Positions 8,583-16,742 of a DNA stretch of 21,297 bases are shown one piece after another. Source of the DNA: Lachnospiraceae bacterium UBA7086 (GTDB lineage Bacteria > Bacillota > Clostridia > Lachnospirales > Lachnospiraceae). Below the pieces are notes generated by a model. The model searched no databases. It saw only the letters and a list, made by a program, of their open reading frames with translations, and was not told the origin of the DNA. The position numbers and the translations under genes are program-made. Where the stretch lies: assembly GCA_002492525.1 (NCBI GenBank), contig DKZA01000042.1, positions 26,387 to 47,683 on the forward strand, read 5' to 3'. Within the stretch, counting starts at the first letter, position 1, and each line of letters begins with the position of its first letter.

Positions 8583-9653
8583 ATGAAAAACATACTATTA
8601 GTTGACGACTCTGCACTCATGAGAAGGGTACTCTGTGATATAATCAACAGTGATGAACGATTCCATGTACAGGATCGGGCAGTTAATGGTTTAGAGGCAT
8701 TGGATCTGCTTAGCAGGAAGACATATGATGCAGTAGTGCTGGATGTCAATATGCCGCAGATGAATGGCCTGGAATTATTAAAGGAACTGCAGAAACGCAA
8801 GATTTCGGCAAGGGTTCTGATGGCGAGTACCGATACCAGAGAAGGGGCAAAGACAACGCTGGATGCTCTGGAGTTAGGCGCTTTAGATTTTGTCCACAAG
8901 CCCAATAATGCGATGGACTGCCGCAATGGAGAATTTAAAGAAAGACTCATAAAACTTCTGGCGGTGGTAGCAGATTCCCGTGTACCAATGGCCAGTAAGA
9001 CGTTTACGGCAGACGGACTTAAAAGTTCCAAGAAGATGGTGGAACTTGTGAGTAAACATGCTTCTTCTGTAAGCGGTAATAAGATTGTGGCTTTAGCCAG
9101 TTCCACAGGAGGGCCGAAAGCTTTGCAGGCAGTCATACCGAGGCTCCCTAAGAACCTGAAGGCGCCGGTGGTGGTGGTACAGCATATGCCTGCCGGTTTT
9201 ACGGCATCTTTGGCAGAGCGTTTAGATTCCCTGAGCGAAGTGAAAGTTAAGGAAGCGGCGGAGGGGGATGTGCTGGAGCCGGGAACCGTCTATATTGCGA
9301 TGGGAGGCAAGCATCTGAATATCCTGACGATGGCCACGAAATATACAATCCATTACACCAATGAACCAGCCCGGGAAGGTGTGAAACCTTGTGCGAACTA
9401 TATGTACGAATCTCTGTCAGACAGCAGATACGATCAGATTGTGTGTGTCGTTATGACGGGTATGGGCGCTGACGGCACCCAGGGAATCCAAAATCTGAAG
9501 GCAAAGAAAAAAACGCAAGTTATTGTTCAGGAGGCGAGTACGTGTGCGGTCTATGGGATGCCAAAGAGTGTTGTTGCGGCAGGATTGGCTGATCAGACGG
9601 TACCGCTTGAACAGATTGCGCAGGAAATCATCATGAACGTGGGGGTAAAATAA
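8583..9653 (+). CDS. cheB: CheB, receptor methylesterase/glutamine deamidase
   Basis: CheB removes methyl groups from chemoreceptors when phosphorylated by CheA. The N-terminal receiver domain has the acidic pair D8-D9, phosphoacceptor D54 in VVLDVNMPQMNG and K106 in DFVHKP. The C-terminal esterase has catalytic Ser174 in LASSTGGP, His201 in VVQHMPAGFT and Asp297 in MTGMGADGTQG, so the triad is complete. I chose ATG 8583, giving MKNILLVDDS, the canonical receiver start. An in-frame ATG at 8571 lies only one base after the AAAGGAG site and is less likely. Predicted length 356 aa. No cheR methyltransferase gene is present in the window, so it must lie elsewhere. cheA starts two bases after the stop codon. 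Confidence 0.95.
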   Translation: MKNILLVDDSALMRRVLCDIINSDERFHVQDRAVNGLEALDLLSRKTYDAVVLDVNMPQMNGLELLKELQKRKISARVLMASTDTREGAKTTLDALELGALDFVHKPNNAMDCRNGEFKERLIKLLAVVADSRVPMASKTFTADGLKSSKKMVELVSKHASSVSGNKIVALASSTGGPKALQAVIPRLPKNLKAPVVVVQHMPAGFTASLAERLDSLSEVKVKEAAEGDVLEPGTVYIAMGGKHLNILTMATKYTIHYTNEPAREGVKPCANYMYESLSDSRYDQIVCVVMTGMGADGTQGIQNLKAKKKTQVIVQEASTCAVYGMPKSVVAAGLADQTVPLEQIAQEIIMNVGVK

Positions 9654-9654
9654 T

Positions 9655-11808
9655 ATGGATGTAAGTCAGTATCTCGAGATTTTCCTTGATGAAACAAATG
9701 AACATCTGCAGAATTTGAACACGCAGATTCTGTCCTTGGAGCAGGATCCGGAGAATATGGATACGATCAATGAAATTTTTCGTGCCGCTCATTCTCTTAA
9801 GGGTATGGCAGGGACGATGGGGTATAAGAGGATGCAGAATCTGACCCATGATATGGAAAATGTGTTTTCTGAGGTGCGCAACGGCAATATCAAAGTGAAC
9901 GCTGATATGATCGATGTGTTATTTCAGTGCCTGGATGCATTGGAGGAATATAATACCAATATCAGGGAAAGTTCTGACGAAGGCACCAATGATAACGGCG
10001 CGTTGATCAAACGTCTGAACAGTATTATGGGCGGCGGTTCCGGAGAGGAAAGCGGGAAGGCTGCTTCCGCATCGGATGCATCGAAGGCAAATGAGGCAGA
10101 AACCTCTTCCAAGGATTCTGAGAAGTTCAGAGAAATCAAATTAAACGAGAACCAGCAGAATGTACTCAAAGAGGCAGACAGACAGGGGAAGATGGTCTAC
10201 GGTCTTACGGTTAAAGTACAGGAATCCTGTATCTTAAAAGCAGCAAGAGCGTTTCTGGTGTTCAAAGCGATAGAGGAAACCAGTGAGATTATTGTGTCAG
10301 ACCCTTCTTCACAGGACATTGAGGATGAAAAGTTTGATCTGTATTTTAGTCTGATCGTGATTTCTGAGGAGAAACTTGACAAGATTGTAAACGCGGCTAA
10401 GAACGTGTCTGAGATTGAAGATGTTGTGGGCGGCGTATTGAATATGAATGATGTGAATTCGGCAAAGGAGCAGGAAGAGGAAGAATCGGAGGCACCGCAG
10501 GAAGCAGCTCCTCAGACTTCTGAAACTCCGGCAAAAGCTGCTGGTGAGACGCCTGCCCAGGCGGAAGCCGTGCAGGTTCAGCCTACCGTGCAGGATCAGG
10601 CACCGGCAGCCACACCGACACCGGCTGCCAAGAAAACTACGGCGAATAAACCTGTAGTAAACCGTACGGTCAGAGTAGATATTGAGAAACTGGATACCCT
10701 GATGAATCTGGTCAGTGAGTTGATCATTGCCAAGAATTCCCTGGTATCGGCGTCTACCATGTCCGGCAATTCCAGTCCGGCAGTCAATGAGCAGATAGAA
10801 TATCTGGAGAGCGTCACTACGTCCCTTCATGAATCTGTTATGAAAGTGCGTATGGTGCCTATTGAAAGTACAGTCAATAAGTTCCCTCGTATGGTCCGTG
10901 ATTTACAGAAAAAACTGGGCAAGAAAATGGAACTGTATATGAGCGGTGAGGAGACAGAACTTGATCGTACGGTGGTAGATCAGATCGGAGATCCCCTGAT
11001 GCATCTTCTGCGTAATTCGGCGGATCATGGATTAGAGTCGGCTGAAGTGCGTAGAGAGAGAGGAAAGCCGGAAGTAGGTTCTATTTTCCTGGATGCTTAT
11101 CAGGACGGCAACAATGTTGTGATCGAAGTCAGAGACGACGGTAACGGTATTGACACAAAGGCTGTTAAGAATAAGGCGATTGAGCGTGGCATCATTACTC
11201 CCGAACAGGGTGATAACATGAGTGAAAAAGAGGTCATCGATCTGCTTTTCAATGCCGGATTCTCCACCGCCAAAGTAGTGTCCGATGTATCAGGCCGTGG
11301 TGTGGGGCTGGATGTGGTGAAGTCCATGATTGAGTCTCTGAGCGGTGAGGTGGAAGTAAAGTCAAAGCTTGGAGAGGGAAGTACCTGGACCATCAGACTT
11401 CCGTTAACATTGGCGATCATACAGGCTCTTATGGTAGATATCGGGGATGAAAAATATGCAATTTCCTTAGGATCCATACAGACGATTGAAGATATCGCTC
11501 CGTCGGATGTGAAGCTGGTGCAGGCTAAGGAGGTAATACAGCTTAGAGATCTGGTTATCCCGTTAGTGCGTCTGAGTGAGATTCTGGATATTCCAAGTAA
11601 GAAGGATCCAGAGGATAATCTGGTAGTCGTTATTGTCAAGAAAGGCGATAAGCAGGCAGGTCTTGTGGTAGATGAGCTGATCGGACAACAGGAGATTGTT
11701 ATTAAGTCACTTGGCAAATATATCAGCAAGTGTAAGATTATCAGCGGCGCTACGGTTCTGGGTGACGGTGAAGTGGCATTGATTCTGGATGCCAACACAC
11801 TGATCTAA
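9655..11808 (+). CDS. cheA: CheA, chemotaxis histidine kinase
   Basis: The 717-aa kinase shows all five CheA domains. P1 carries phosphoacceptor His46 in FRAAHSLKGMAG. P2 (about 160-270) is the CheY/CheB docking domain. A long Ala/Pro/Glu/Gln-rich linker follows (about 275-335). The P3 dimerisation domain starts near R337 (RTVRVDIEKLDTLMNLVSEL). The P4 ATPase domain has an N box with Asn454 in HLLRNSADHGLE, the G1 box DDGNG (494-498) and the G2 box GRGVGLD (547-553). The P5 CheW-like domain fills the C-terminus. It phosphorylates CheY and CheB in response to receptor state. The order cheB-cheA-cheW-cheC-cheD-sigD follows the Bacillus pattern. Confidence 0.98.
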   Translation: MDVSQYLEIFLDETNEHLQNLNTQILSLEQDPENMDTINEIFRAAHSLKGMAGTMGYKRMQNLTHDMENVFSEVRNGNIKVNADMIDVLFQCLDALEEYNTNIRESSDEGTNDNGALIKRLNSIMGGGSGEESGKAASASDASKANEAETSSKDSEKFREIKLNENQQNVLKEADRQGKMVYGLTVKVQESCILKAARAFLVFKAIEETSEIIVSDPSSQDIEDEKFDLYFSLIVISEEKLDKIVNAAKNVSEIEDVVGGVLNMNDVNSAKEQEEEESEAPQEAAPQTSETPAKAAGETPAQAEAVQVQPTVQDQAPAATPTPAAKKTTANKPVVNRTVRVDIEKLDTLMNLVSELIIAKNSLVSASTMSGNSSPAVNEQIEYLESVTTSLHESVMKVRMVPIESTVNKFPRMVRDLQKKLGKKMELYMSGEETELDRTVVDQIGDPLMHLLRNSADHGLESAEVRRERGKPEVGSIFLDAYQDGNNVVIEVRDDGNGIDTKAVKNKAIERGIITPEQGDNMSEKEVIDLLFNAGFSTAKVVSDVSGRGVGLDVVKSMIESLSGEVEVKSKLGEGSTWTIRLPLTLAIIQALMVDIGDEKYAISLGSIQTIEDIAPSDVKLVQAKEVIQLRDLVIPLVRLSEILDIPSKKDPEDNLVVVIVKKGDKQAGLVVDELIGQQEIVIKSLGKYISKCKIISGATVLGDGEVALILDANTLI

Positions 11809-11827
11809 GAAGAGGGAGGATTATGCT

Positions 11828-12280
11828 ATGGGAGAAATAAAAGCAGTTGGAGAGTCCACACAGTTCATCGTGATCAAGCTGGGGGATGAGCAGTACGGAA
11901 TCGATATCAAATACATTGATAATATCATAAGGATGCAGCACATCACAAGAGTACCTAAAGTAGACTCCTATCTTAAAGGTGTGATCAATGTGCGCGGTGA
12001 AGTTATTCCGGTTATGAGCATACGTATTAAAATGGGACTGGAACCGGACGTAGAGACGAAATCCAGCCGGATTATCATCTTAAAGTTAGAGCAGCAGGGT
12101 ACGATCGGTGTGATTGTCGATGAAGTCAAAGAAGTAGTGACCCTGGACAATGAAAATATTGAAAAGATGTCTTATGATTCCAAGGACGAGAAAGCAAGCT
12201 TTCTGTTCGGGGTAGGAAAATGTGAAGGCGGGTTGATTTCCTTGTTGGATTTGAATTCAGTCGTTTTAGAAAACGTATAG
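11828..12280 (+). CDS. cheW: CheW, receptor-kinase coupling protein
   Basis: The 150-aa protein is a single CheW/SH3-like domain. Signature segments are TQFIVIKLGDEQYGIDIKYI, ITRVPKVDSYLKGVINVRGE and VIPVMSIRIKMG, then IGVIVDEVKEVV and a C-terminal LISLLDLNSVV. It bridges chemoreceptors and the CheA P5 domain in the signalling array. GAGGGAGGA at about 11812-11820 is the ribosome binding site. It favours ATG 11828 over the out-of-frame ATG 11823. The stop codon overlaps the AGGAGG ribosome binding site of cheC. Confidence 0.97.
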   Translation: MGEIKAVGESTQFIVIKLGDEQYGIDIKYIDNIIRMQHITRVPKVDSYLKGVINVRGEVIPVMSIRIKMGLEPDVETKSSRIIILKLEQQGTIGVIVDEVKEVVTLDNENIEKMSYDSKDEKASFLFGVGKCEGGLISLLDLNSVVLENV

Positions 12281-12291
12281 GAGGAACCAGA

Positions 12292-12909
12292 GTGGGTGAA
12301 ATTTCCTTAGAAGAAATGTCAAATGAGTATTTTGATGTTTTGAAAGAATTAGGCAATATCGGTGCCGGAAATGCAACGACTGCGCTGGCACAGATGATGC
12401 AGTGTAAAGTGGATATGGCTGTTCCGCAGGTCAGGCTCCTGGAATTTAAGGAGCTTGGCGAGACCATGGGCGGTGAAGAGCTGGTTATGGCGGGTATTTA
12501 TCTTGGAATTGAAGGGGATATTACCGGCAGTATCATGTTCCTTCTGGAAAAACAGGCAGCGAAACATCTTGTGGGTAAATTAATGGGGATCGAATCAGAG
12601 GGGGAAGAATTTACCGAGATGGAATTTTCCGCGTTGAAAGAAGTGGGAAATATCATCACGGGGGCCTATCTGAATTCCCTGTCCAGTATCACAAATCTTG
12701 CAATCTATCCGTCGGTTCCGGATCTTACGGTGGATATGGCAGGCGCGATCTTGAGTGTTCCGGCCATTGAGTTCGGTGCGCTTGGTGACAGGATATTGTT
12801 GATACAGACACAGTTTTTTGATGAGATGGTTCTGGATGGTTATTTTATATTAATTCCGGATCTGCCTTCCTATGGCAGGATTTTATCAGCACTGGGAATC
12901 AGTGTCTGA
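12292..12909 (+). CDS. cheC: CheC, CheY-P phosphatase (GTG start)
   Basis: The 205-aa protein belongs to the CheC/CheX/FliY phosphatase family. Both helical active-site motifs with the E-x-x-N signature are present: E19-N22 in LKELGNIGAGNATTALA and E117-N120 in LKEVGNIITGAYLNS. This is the double-site CheC arrangement. In Bacillus and Thermotoga, CheC dephosphorylates CheY-P and binds CheD, which links adaptation to the CheY-P level. GTG 12292 is supported by AGGAGG at 12279-12284. cheD follows after a 96-bp gap, unusually large for this operon. Confidence 0.95.
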   Translation: MGEISLEEMSNEYFDVLKELGNIGAGNATTALAQMMQCKVDMAVPQVRLLEFKELGETMGGEELVMAGIYLGIEGDITGSIMFLLEKQAAKHLVGKLMGIESEGEEFTEMEFSALKEVGNIITGAYLNSLSSITNLAIYPSVPDLTVDMAGAILSVPAIEFGALGDRILLIQTQFFDEMVLDGYFILIPDLPSYGRILSALGISV

Positions 12910-13005
12910 CAGGGGAAATTGCTGTTTGACCACTAGGATAGTACATTCATTTTCAAAGACAGTCAGAATTATTTGTAATATGTGTAAACAGGAGAAAGCG
13001 GTAAT

Positions 13006-13491
13006 ATGGGTAGAGAGATAAAGGTCGGAATGGCTGACCTGAATGTGTGCGTCAGCCCTGACAGTATTACGACGCTGGGGCTGGGGTCTTGTGTGGGAAT
13101 CGCGCTTCGTGACCCGATTACGAAGATTGGCGGTCTGGCACATATTATGCTTCCGGACAGTACGTCAATCCGCAATAATTCCAATATTCCCAAGTTTGCA
13201 GATACTGGAATAGAGGAGCTGGTAAAGCAGGTAGTCAGAAAGGGCGCAGACAGGAACCGTCTGGTAGCCAAGATCGCGGGCGGTGCGCAAATGTTTGGGT
13301 TTCAGAGTAAAAGTGAAATGGTTCGTGTGGGGGAGCGGAATGTGGAAGCAACCAAGAAAAAACTGGCGCAGCTTAGGATTCCGATCCTGGCAGAAGATAC
13401 AGGAAAGAATTTTGGAAGGACCGTTATTTTTTATCCTGAGACGGGGGATTTTGTAATCCGTGCGGTGGGTAAGGCGGAGTATAAGATCTGA
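13006..13491 (+). CDS. cheD: CheD, chemoreceptor glutamine deamidase
   Basis: The 161-aa product is a CheD deamidase. Catalytic residues align by spacing with the Thermotoga enzyme: Thr23, Cys29 in LGLGSCVGIALRD and His46 in GLAHIMLP. The C-terminal half contains GGAQMFGF and EDTGKNFGRTVIFYPETGDF, also typical. CheD deamidates specific receptor glutamines and is sequestered by CheC, the product of the preceding gene. AGGAG precedes the ATG. The upstream 96-bp gap (12910-13005) holds a TTGACC hexamer at 12926 but no matching -10, and no terminator. Confidence 0.96.
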   Translation: MGREIKVGMADLNVCVSPDSITTLGLGSCVGIALRDPITKIGGLAHIMLPDSTSIRNNSNIPKFADTGIEELVKQVVRKGADRNRLVAKIAGGAQMFGFQSKSEMVRVGERNVEATKKKLAQLRIPILAEDTGKNFGRTVIFYPETGDFVIRAVGKAEYKI

Positions 13492-13526
13492 CCGAACAAG
13501 AGGAAGACGGTGGAAGGATTAACAGG

Positions 13527-13958
13527 GTGGATTGGGAAGAAACAGGCACTAAAGAAGAAACTGTGAGAGAGAAGTCTGACAGCGCAGAGGAAACGGTAGA
13601 GGAGCAGGAACCGGAGAGTGCGGCACAAAGAGAAGCAAGAGAAAAGAGAGAAGAAGAAGTAAGACAGGAGAGGGCAAAGAAACGTAAACTGATCCCTCCT
13701 TTTGTCATGCTCTTTGCCGGGGCGGTTACCAGTATCACCATGCGTATTCTGCATTATGAGACCAAAATGATGCTGATTATCCTGCTATGTGTGCTGGTAG
13801 GTTTCTATTTTGCAGGATGTGTCTTAAAAACGATGCTGGATCGGTTTGAACGGCAGATTGAAGAAGCTCACATGGAAGAGGGCGAAGTGATAGAAAAGGA
13901 ACCGTCAGAGCAGGAAGGCCCGCGGGCGGCTGCGACAGTAAATGAAAAGGGTGAGTAG
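13527..13958 (+). CDS. Hypothetical two-TM membrane protein between cheD and sigD
   Basis: I do not recognise a named family. The 143-aa protein has a very charged N-terminal half (about 1-54, mostly Glu, Lys and Arg, probably helical), then two hydrophobic segments at about 55-75 (LIPPFVMLFAGAVTSI) and 81-100 (MMLIILLCVLVGFYFAGCVL), and an acidic C-terminal tail. Both ends would face the same side, probably the cytoplasm by the positive-inside rule (KKRK before TM1). GTG 13527 is used with GGAAGG at 13512-13517. It lies 8 bp before sigD, so it is very probably co-expressed and may serve motility, but no function can be assigned. Confidence 0.8.
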   Translation: MDWEETGTKEETVREKSDSAEETVEEQEPESAAQREAREKREEEVRQERAKKRKLIPPFVMLFAGAVTSITMRILHYETKMMLIILLCVLVGFYFAGCVLKTMLDRFERQIEEAHMEEGEVIEKEPSEQEGPRAAATVNEKGE

Positions 13959-13966
13959 GGACCGGA

Positions 13967-14758
13967 ATGGACGAGGCAGGCAGAAAAAAACTTTGGGAGG
14001 ACTATGCAAAAACAAAGTCTCCTGAGATACGGGAAAATATCATATTGGAATATGCCCCGCTTGTAAAAGTGGTTGCCGGGCGTCTCAGTATGTATCTGGG
14101 ATATAATGTGGAGTATGAAGATCTGGTCAGTTATGGGATCTTCGGGCTGATTGACGCCATTGACAAGTTTGATTGTCTAAAGGATGTAAAGTTTGAGACC
14201 TATGCCAGCCTGCGGATCCGGGGTGCAATTTTGGATCAAATCCGAAAGATGGATTGGATTCCGCGTACCATCAGACAAAAACAAAAGAAGATTGACGCAG
14301 CAATCAAGGAGATTGAGGCCAAATACGGCAGGAGCGCTACAGATGAGGAGATCGCATTAAGTCTTGGTATTACGGATGATGAATATCTGGACTGGCAGTC
14401 ACAGATGAAGATTACCAATGTAGTGTCACTGAATGAGTTCCTGGAACAGGGAAGTGAGGTGTCAAATGAAGCAGGACATTCCAAAAGTTCCCAGTTTGAT
14501 TCTCCGGAGGAAATCCTGGAGAAGGAGGAGCTGAAAAGGATCCTGGCGGAGGCGCTTGAACTTCTCACGGAGAAAGAACGTAAAGTTATCGTGTTGTATT
14601 ATTATGAGGAATTAACCTTAAAGGAAATCAGTAATATTCTGGAAGTATCTGAATCCAGGATATCCCAGCTGCATACCAGGGCGTTACAGAAGATGCGTGG
14701 TAAGCTTGGGAATTATATCGGAATACTGACGGACGCTGATGGAAGAAAACAGAGGTAA
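13967..14758 (+). CDS. sigD: SigD/FliA-family flagellar sigma factor (sigma-28)
   Basis: The 263-aa sigma factor has the FliA/WhiG/SigD build. Region 2 includes LVKVVAGRLS, YEDLVSYGIFGLIDAIDKFD and KFETYASLRIRGAILDQIRK, then DWIPRTIRQKQKKI, characteristic of flagellar sigma factors. Region 3 spans about 105-165. Region 4 has LTEKERKVIVLYYYEELTLK and the helix-turn-helix ISNILEVSESRISQLHTRAL. It directs RNA polymerase to late flagellar and chemotaxis promoters and is normally held by anti-sigma factor FlgM, which is not in this window. Its position near the end of the fla/che operon is as in B. subtilis. Distance from the operon promoter probably affects its level, by analogy. Confidence 0.96.
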   Translation: MDEAGRKKLWEDYAKTKSPEIRENIILEYAPLVKVVAGRLSMYLGYNVEYEDLVSYGIFGLIDAIDKFDCLKDVKFETYASLRIRGAILDQIRKMDWIPRTIRQKQKKIDAAIKEIEAKYGRSATDEEIALSLGITDDEYLDWQSQMKITNVVSLNEFLEQGSEVSNEAGHSKSSQFDSPEEILEKEELKRILAEALELLTEKERKVIVLYYYEELTLKEISNILEVSESRISQLHTRALQKMRGKLGNYIGILTDADGRKQR

Positions 14759-14760
14759 AT

Positions 14761-16350
14761 ATGAACGGTTATTTCAGACTGGTAAACGGAGAGAAGATGA
14801 CGGCCATCAGAATGTTTCCGCCCACAGAGGGCGGTAAGCCTATTGATATTAATGATGTGGCCGAATATCTGACGATGAAGGAGTATGCTTGTGATCTGCC
14901 GGCTTTAAGACGGGCGATTGAGACAGCGGAAAAGGAAGAGACGGAGGTTCTTCTTGGCACGGTGACCAGGCTTCCGGAGCGGGAATGTTATAAATTGACG
15001 ATTACGCCTGACAAGATGCAGGCTTATGCGAAGTTCTATGCCTCTTCTGTGGGCGGTGAGAATATGACTGCGCAGGAACTGGTACAGGATTTATTGATGC
15101 GGGGGATTAAGTGCGGCATCAATAAAGTTGAAATATTAAAATTTTTCAGCAAACGGCAATACTGTGAAAATATCCTGGTAGCGGAGGGAAAGCCTCCTGT
15201 GCAGGGAAAAGACGCATATATTGAATATAAATTTAATACGGACAAGAAAGCGAAACCTACCTTAAACGAAGATGGCAGCGTAGATTTCTTTCATCTGAAT
15301 ATACTAAATCATTGTAACAAGGGTGATGAACTTGCAGTTCTTCATCCGGCAGTACCGGGAGAGGCCGGAAGCAATATTATGGGTGCTAAGATTATGCCGG
15401 CTGAGGTGAAGAAGGTATCTTTTGATTATGGACATAATATTGAAGTGTCAGAGGATGGGCTGAAGCTGATTTCCCAGGTGGATGGACATGTGGAGCTGGT
15501 TGACAACGCTGTCTTTGTATCGGATGAGCTGGTGGTAGAGAATGTGGACAATTCCACCGGTAATATCGATTATGAAGGCAATGTACAGATTAACGGAAAT
15601 GTGTTTACCAACTTTCAGGTCAAGGCCAAGGGAAACATCATGGTAAAGGGTGTTGTGGAAGGCGCTGTGTTAGAGGCCGGAGGCAATATTATTATTACCA
15701 GAGGCATGAACGGTATGGGCAAAGGGATCCTTAAGGCAGAGGGGAATATTGTTGCAAAGTTTCTGGAAAATGTAACGGCCGAAGCCAAAGGTTATGTGGC
15801 TTCCGAGTCTATTCTGCACAGCAGGATTTCTGCGGGCGGTGAAGTGAATGTGGATGGCAGACGCGGATTTATTACAGGGGGCAGAGTCTGCGCTACAGGA
15901 AGTATTAATGTGAAGACGCTGGGATCGGAGATGGGTGCTGATACGGTCGTTGAGGTAGGTGCGGATCCGGCAGTCAAAGAGCGGATAAAACAGTTACAGC
16001 AGCAAATAGCGGAGGATATGAAGACTCTGCAGATGGTTCAGCCGATCCTTGTTTCCACAAAGCAGAAACTTGCCCAGGGTGTGAGACTGAATGATGAGCA
16101 GATCAAATATGTGCAGACTCTGGTACTGGCGAATGAACAGAAAACCAAATCTCTGGAGGAGTCTAATAAGGAATTGCAGGAATTGCAAAAGCAGGTAGGC
16201 AACCCCATGGATACGGTTGTCCGGGTTCATGGGATGGTGTATCCGGGGACCAGAATCTGTATCGGTGATGTGGCCATGATAGTACACAAGACGGCGCATT
16301 ATTGCCGTTTCATCAGAGATAAGGGTGATGTGAAGATGGTACCGTTTTAA
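14761..16350 (+). CDS. FapA-family (DUF342) protein, flagellar assembly protein A
   Basis: The 529-aa protein matches the FapA/DUF342 family: an N-terminal variable domain (about 1-165), and a central region with GSVDFFHLNILNHCNKGDEL and the repeating beta-helix-like turns VQINGNVFTNFQVKAKGNIM, VEGAVLEAGGNIIITRGM and AEGNIVAKFLENVTAEAKGY. A C-terminal coiled coil (about 405-485, rich in Q, K, L and E) and a short final beta segment follow. In Vibrio, FapA affects polar flagellum formation, while its biochemical role in Firmicutes is unknown. The start codon is two bases after the sigD stop, so the two are likely coupled. The family assignment is from remembered sequence style and should be confirmed by profile search. 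Confidence 0.85.
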   Translation: MNGYFRLVNGEKMTAIRMFPPTEGGKPIDINDVAEYLTMKEYACDLPALRRAIETAEKEETEVLLGTVTRLPERECYKLTITPDKMQAYAKFYASSVGGENMTAQELVQDLLMRGIKCGINKVEILKFFSKRQYCENILVAEGKPPVQGKDAYIEYKFNTDKKAKPTLNEDGSVDFFHLNILNHCNKGDELAVLHPAVPGEAGSNIMGAKIMPAEVKKVSFDYGHNIEVSEDGLKLISQVDGHVELVDNAVFVSDELVVENVDNSTGNIDYEGNVQINGNVFTNFQVKAKGNIMVKGVVEGAVLEAGGNIIITRGMNGMGKGILKAEGNIVAKFLENVTAEAKGYVASESILHSRISAGGEVNVDGRRGFITGGRVCATGSINVKTLGSEMGADTVVEVGADPAVKERIKQLQQQIAEDMKTLQMVQPILVSTKQKLAQGVRLNDEQIKYVQTLVLANEQKTKSLEESNKELQELQKQVGNPMDTVVRVHGMVYPGTRICIGDVAMIVHKTAHYCRFIRDKGDVKMVPF

Positions 16351-16392
16351 GAATATGACAGGGTATTGGTAAACAGGGGAGGGATATAGAAG

Positions 16393-16710
16393 ATGGCGAT
16401 AGGTTTTGTGGAGCTGCAGGGGCAGATCACGAGGGCCCAGGACTATACCACGATAAAACATAATGATGATACAAAGGGTATGGTGGAGCAGGCGAATTTC
16501 GGCCAACAGATGACGAAGCAGGTTGAAAAGCAGGTCAAAAGGGTCAATAAGGGAGAACAGCCTGAGTATCATGAGCGGAAATTTGACGCCAAAGATAAGG
16601 GAAGCAATGAATACCACGGAGACGGTGGAAAGAACAGAAAGGGTCTGAAGAAGGAATCCGACGGGAAGGTACTTCTGAAAGGGGTGAGTACCTTTGATGT
16701 CTCCAGATAG
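16393..16710 (+). CDS. Small conserved-looking charged protein of unknown function
   Basis: I cannot name a function. The 105-aa protein has no signal peptide, membrane segment or cysteine. It is highly polar, with an N-terminal part (1-30) that looks ordered (MAIGFVELQGQITRAQDYTT), a lysine/glutamine-rich middle (about 31-56), and a C-terminal part with a striking stretch NEYHGDGGKNRK at residues 72-83. GGGAGGG about 8 bases before the ATG is a good ribosome binding site. It lies in the operon between FapA and the DUF6115 protein with gaps of 42 and 32 bp. My impression is that similar small proteins occur beside FapA in other Clostridia, but this is from memory and needs a search. Confidence 0.75.
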   Translation: MAIGFVELQGQITRAQDYTTIKHNDDTKGMVEQANFGQQMTKQVEKQVKRVNKGEQPEYHERKFDAKDKGSNEYHGDGGKNRKGLKKESDGKVLLKGVSTFDVSR

Positions 16711-16742
16711 AGGGCCGGATTACGAAAGGGAATGAAAAGGGC

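Noticed and set aside
8546..9136. Long open frame on the - strand (196 codons) opposite cheB
   Set aside because: It mirrors the codon pattern of cheB, has no ribosome binding site or recognisable protein features, and covers clearly conserved coding sequence.
11100..11798. Long open frame on the - strand (232 codons) opposite the CheA kinase domain
   Set aside because: Low-complexity Ser/Thr/Ile-rich translation is typical of antisense shadow; the sense strand encodes invariant kinase motifs.
12926..12954. TTGACC in the cheC-cheD gap as a promoter -35
   Set aside because: No acceptable -10 hexamer occurs 16-18 bases downstream.
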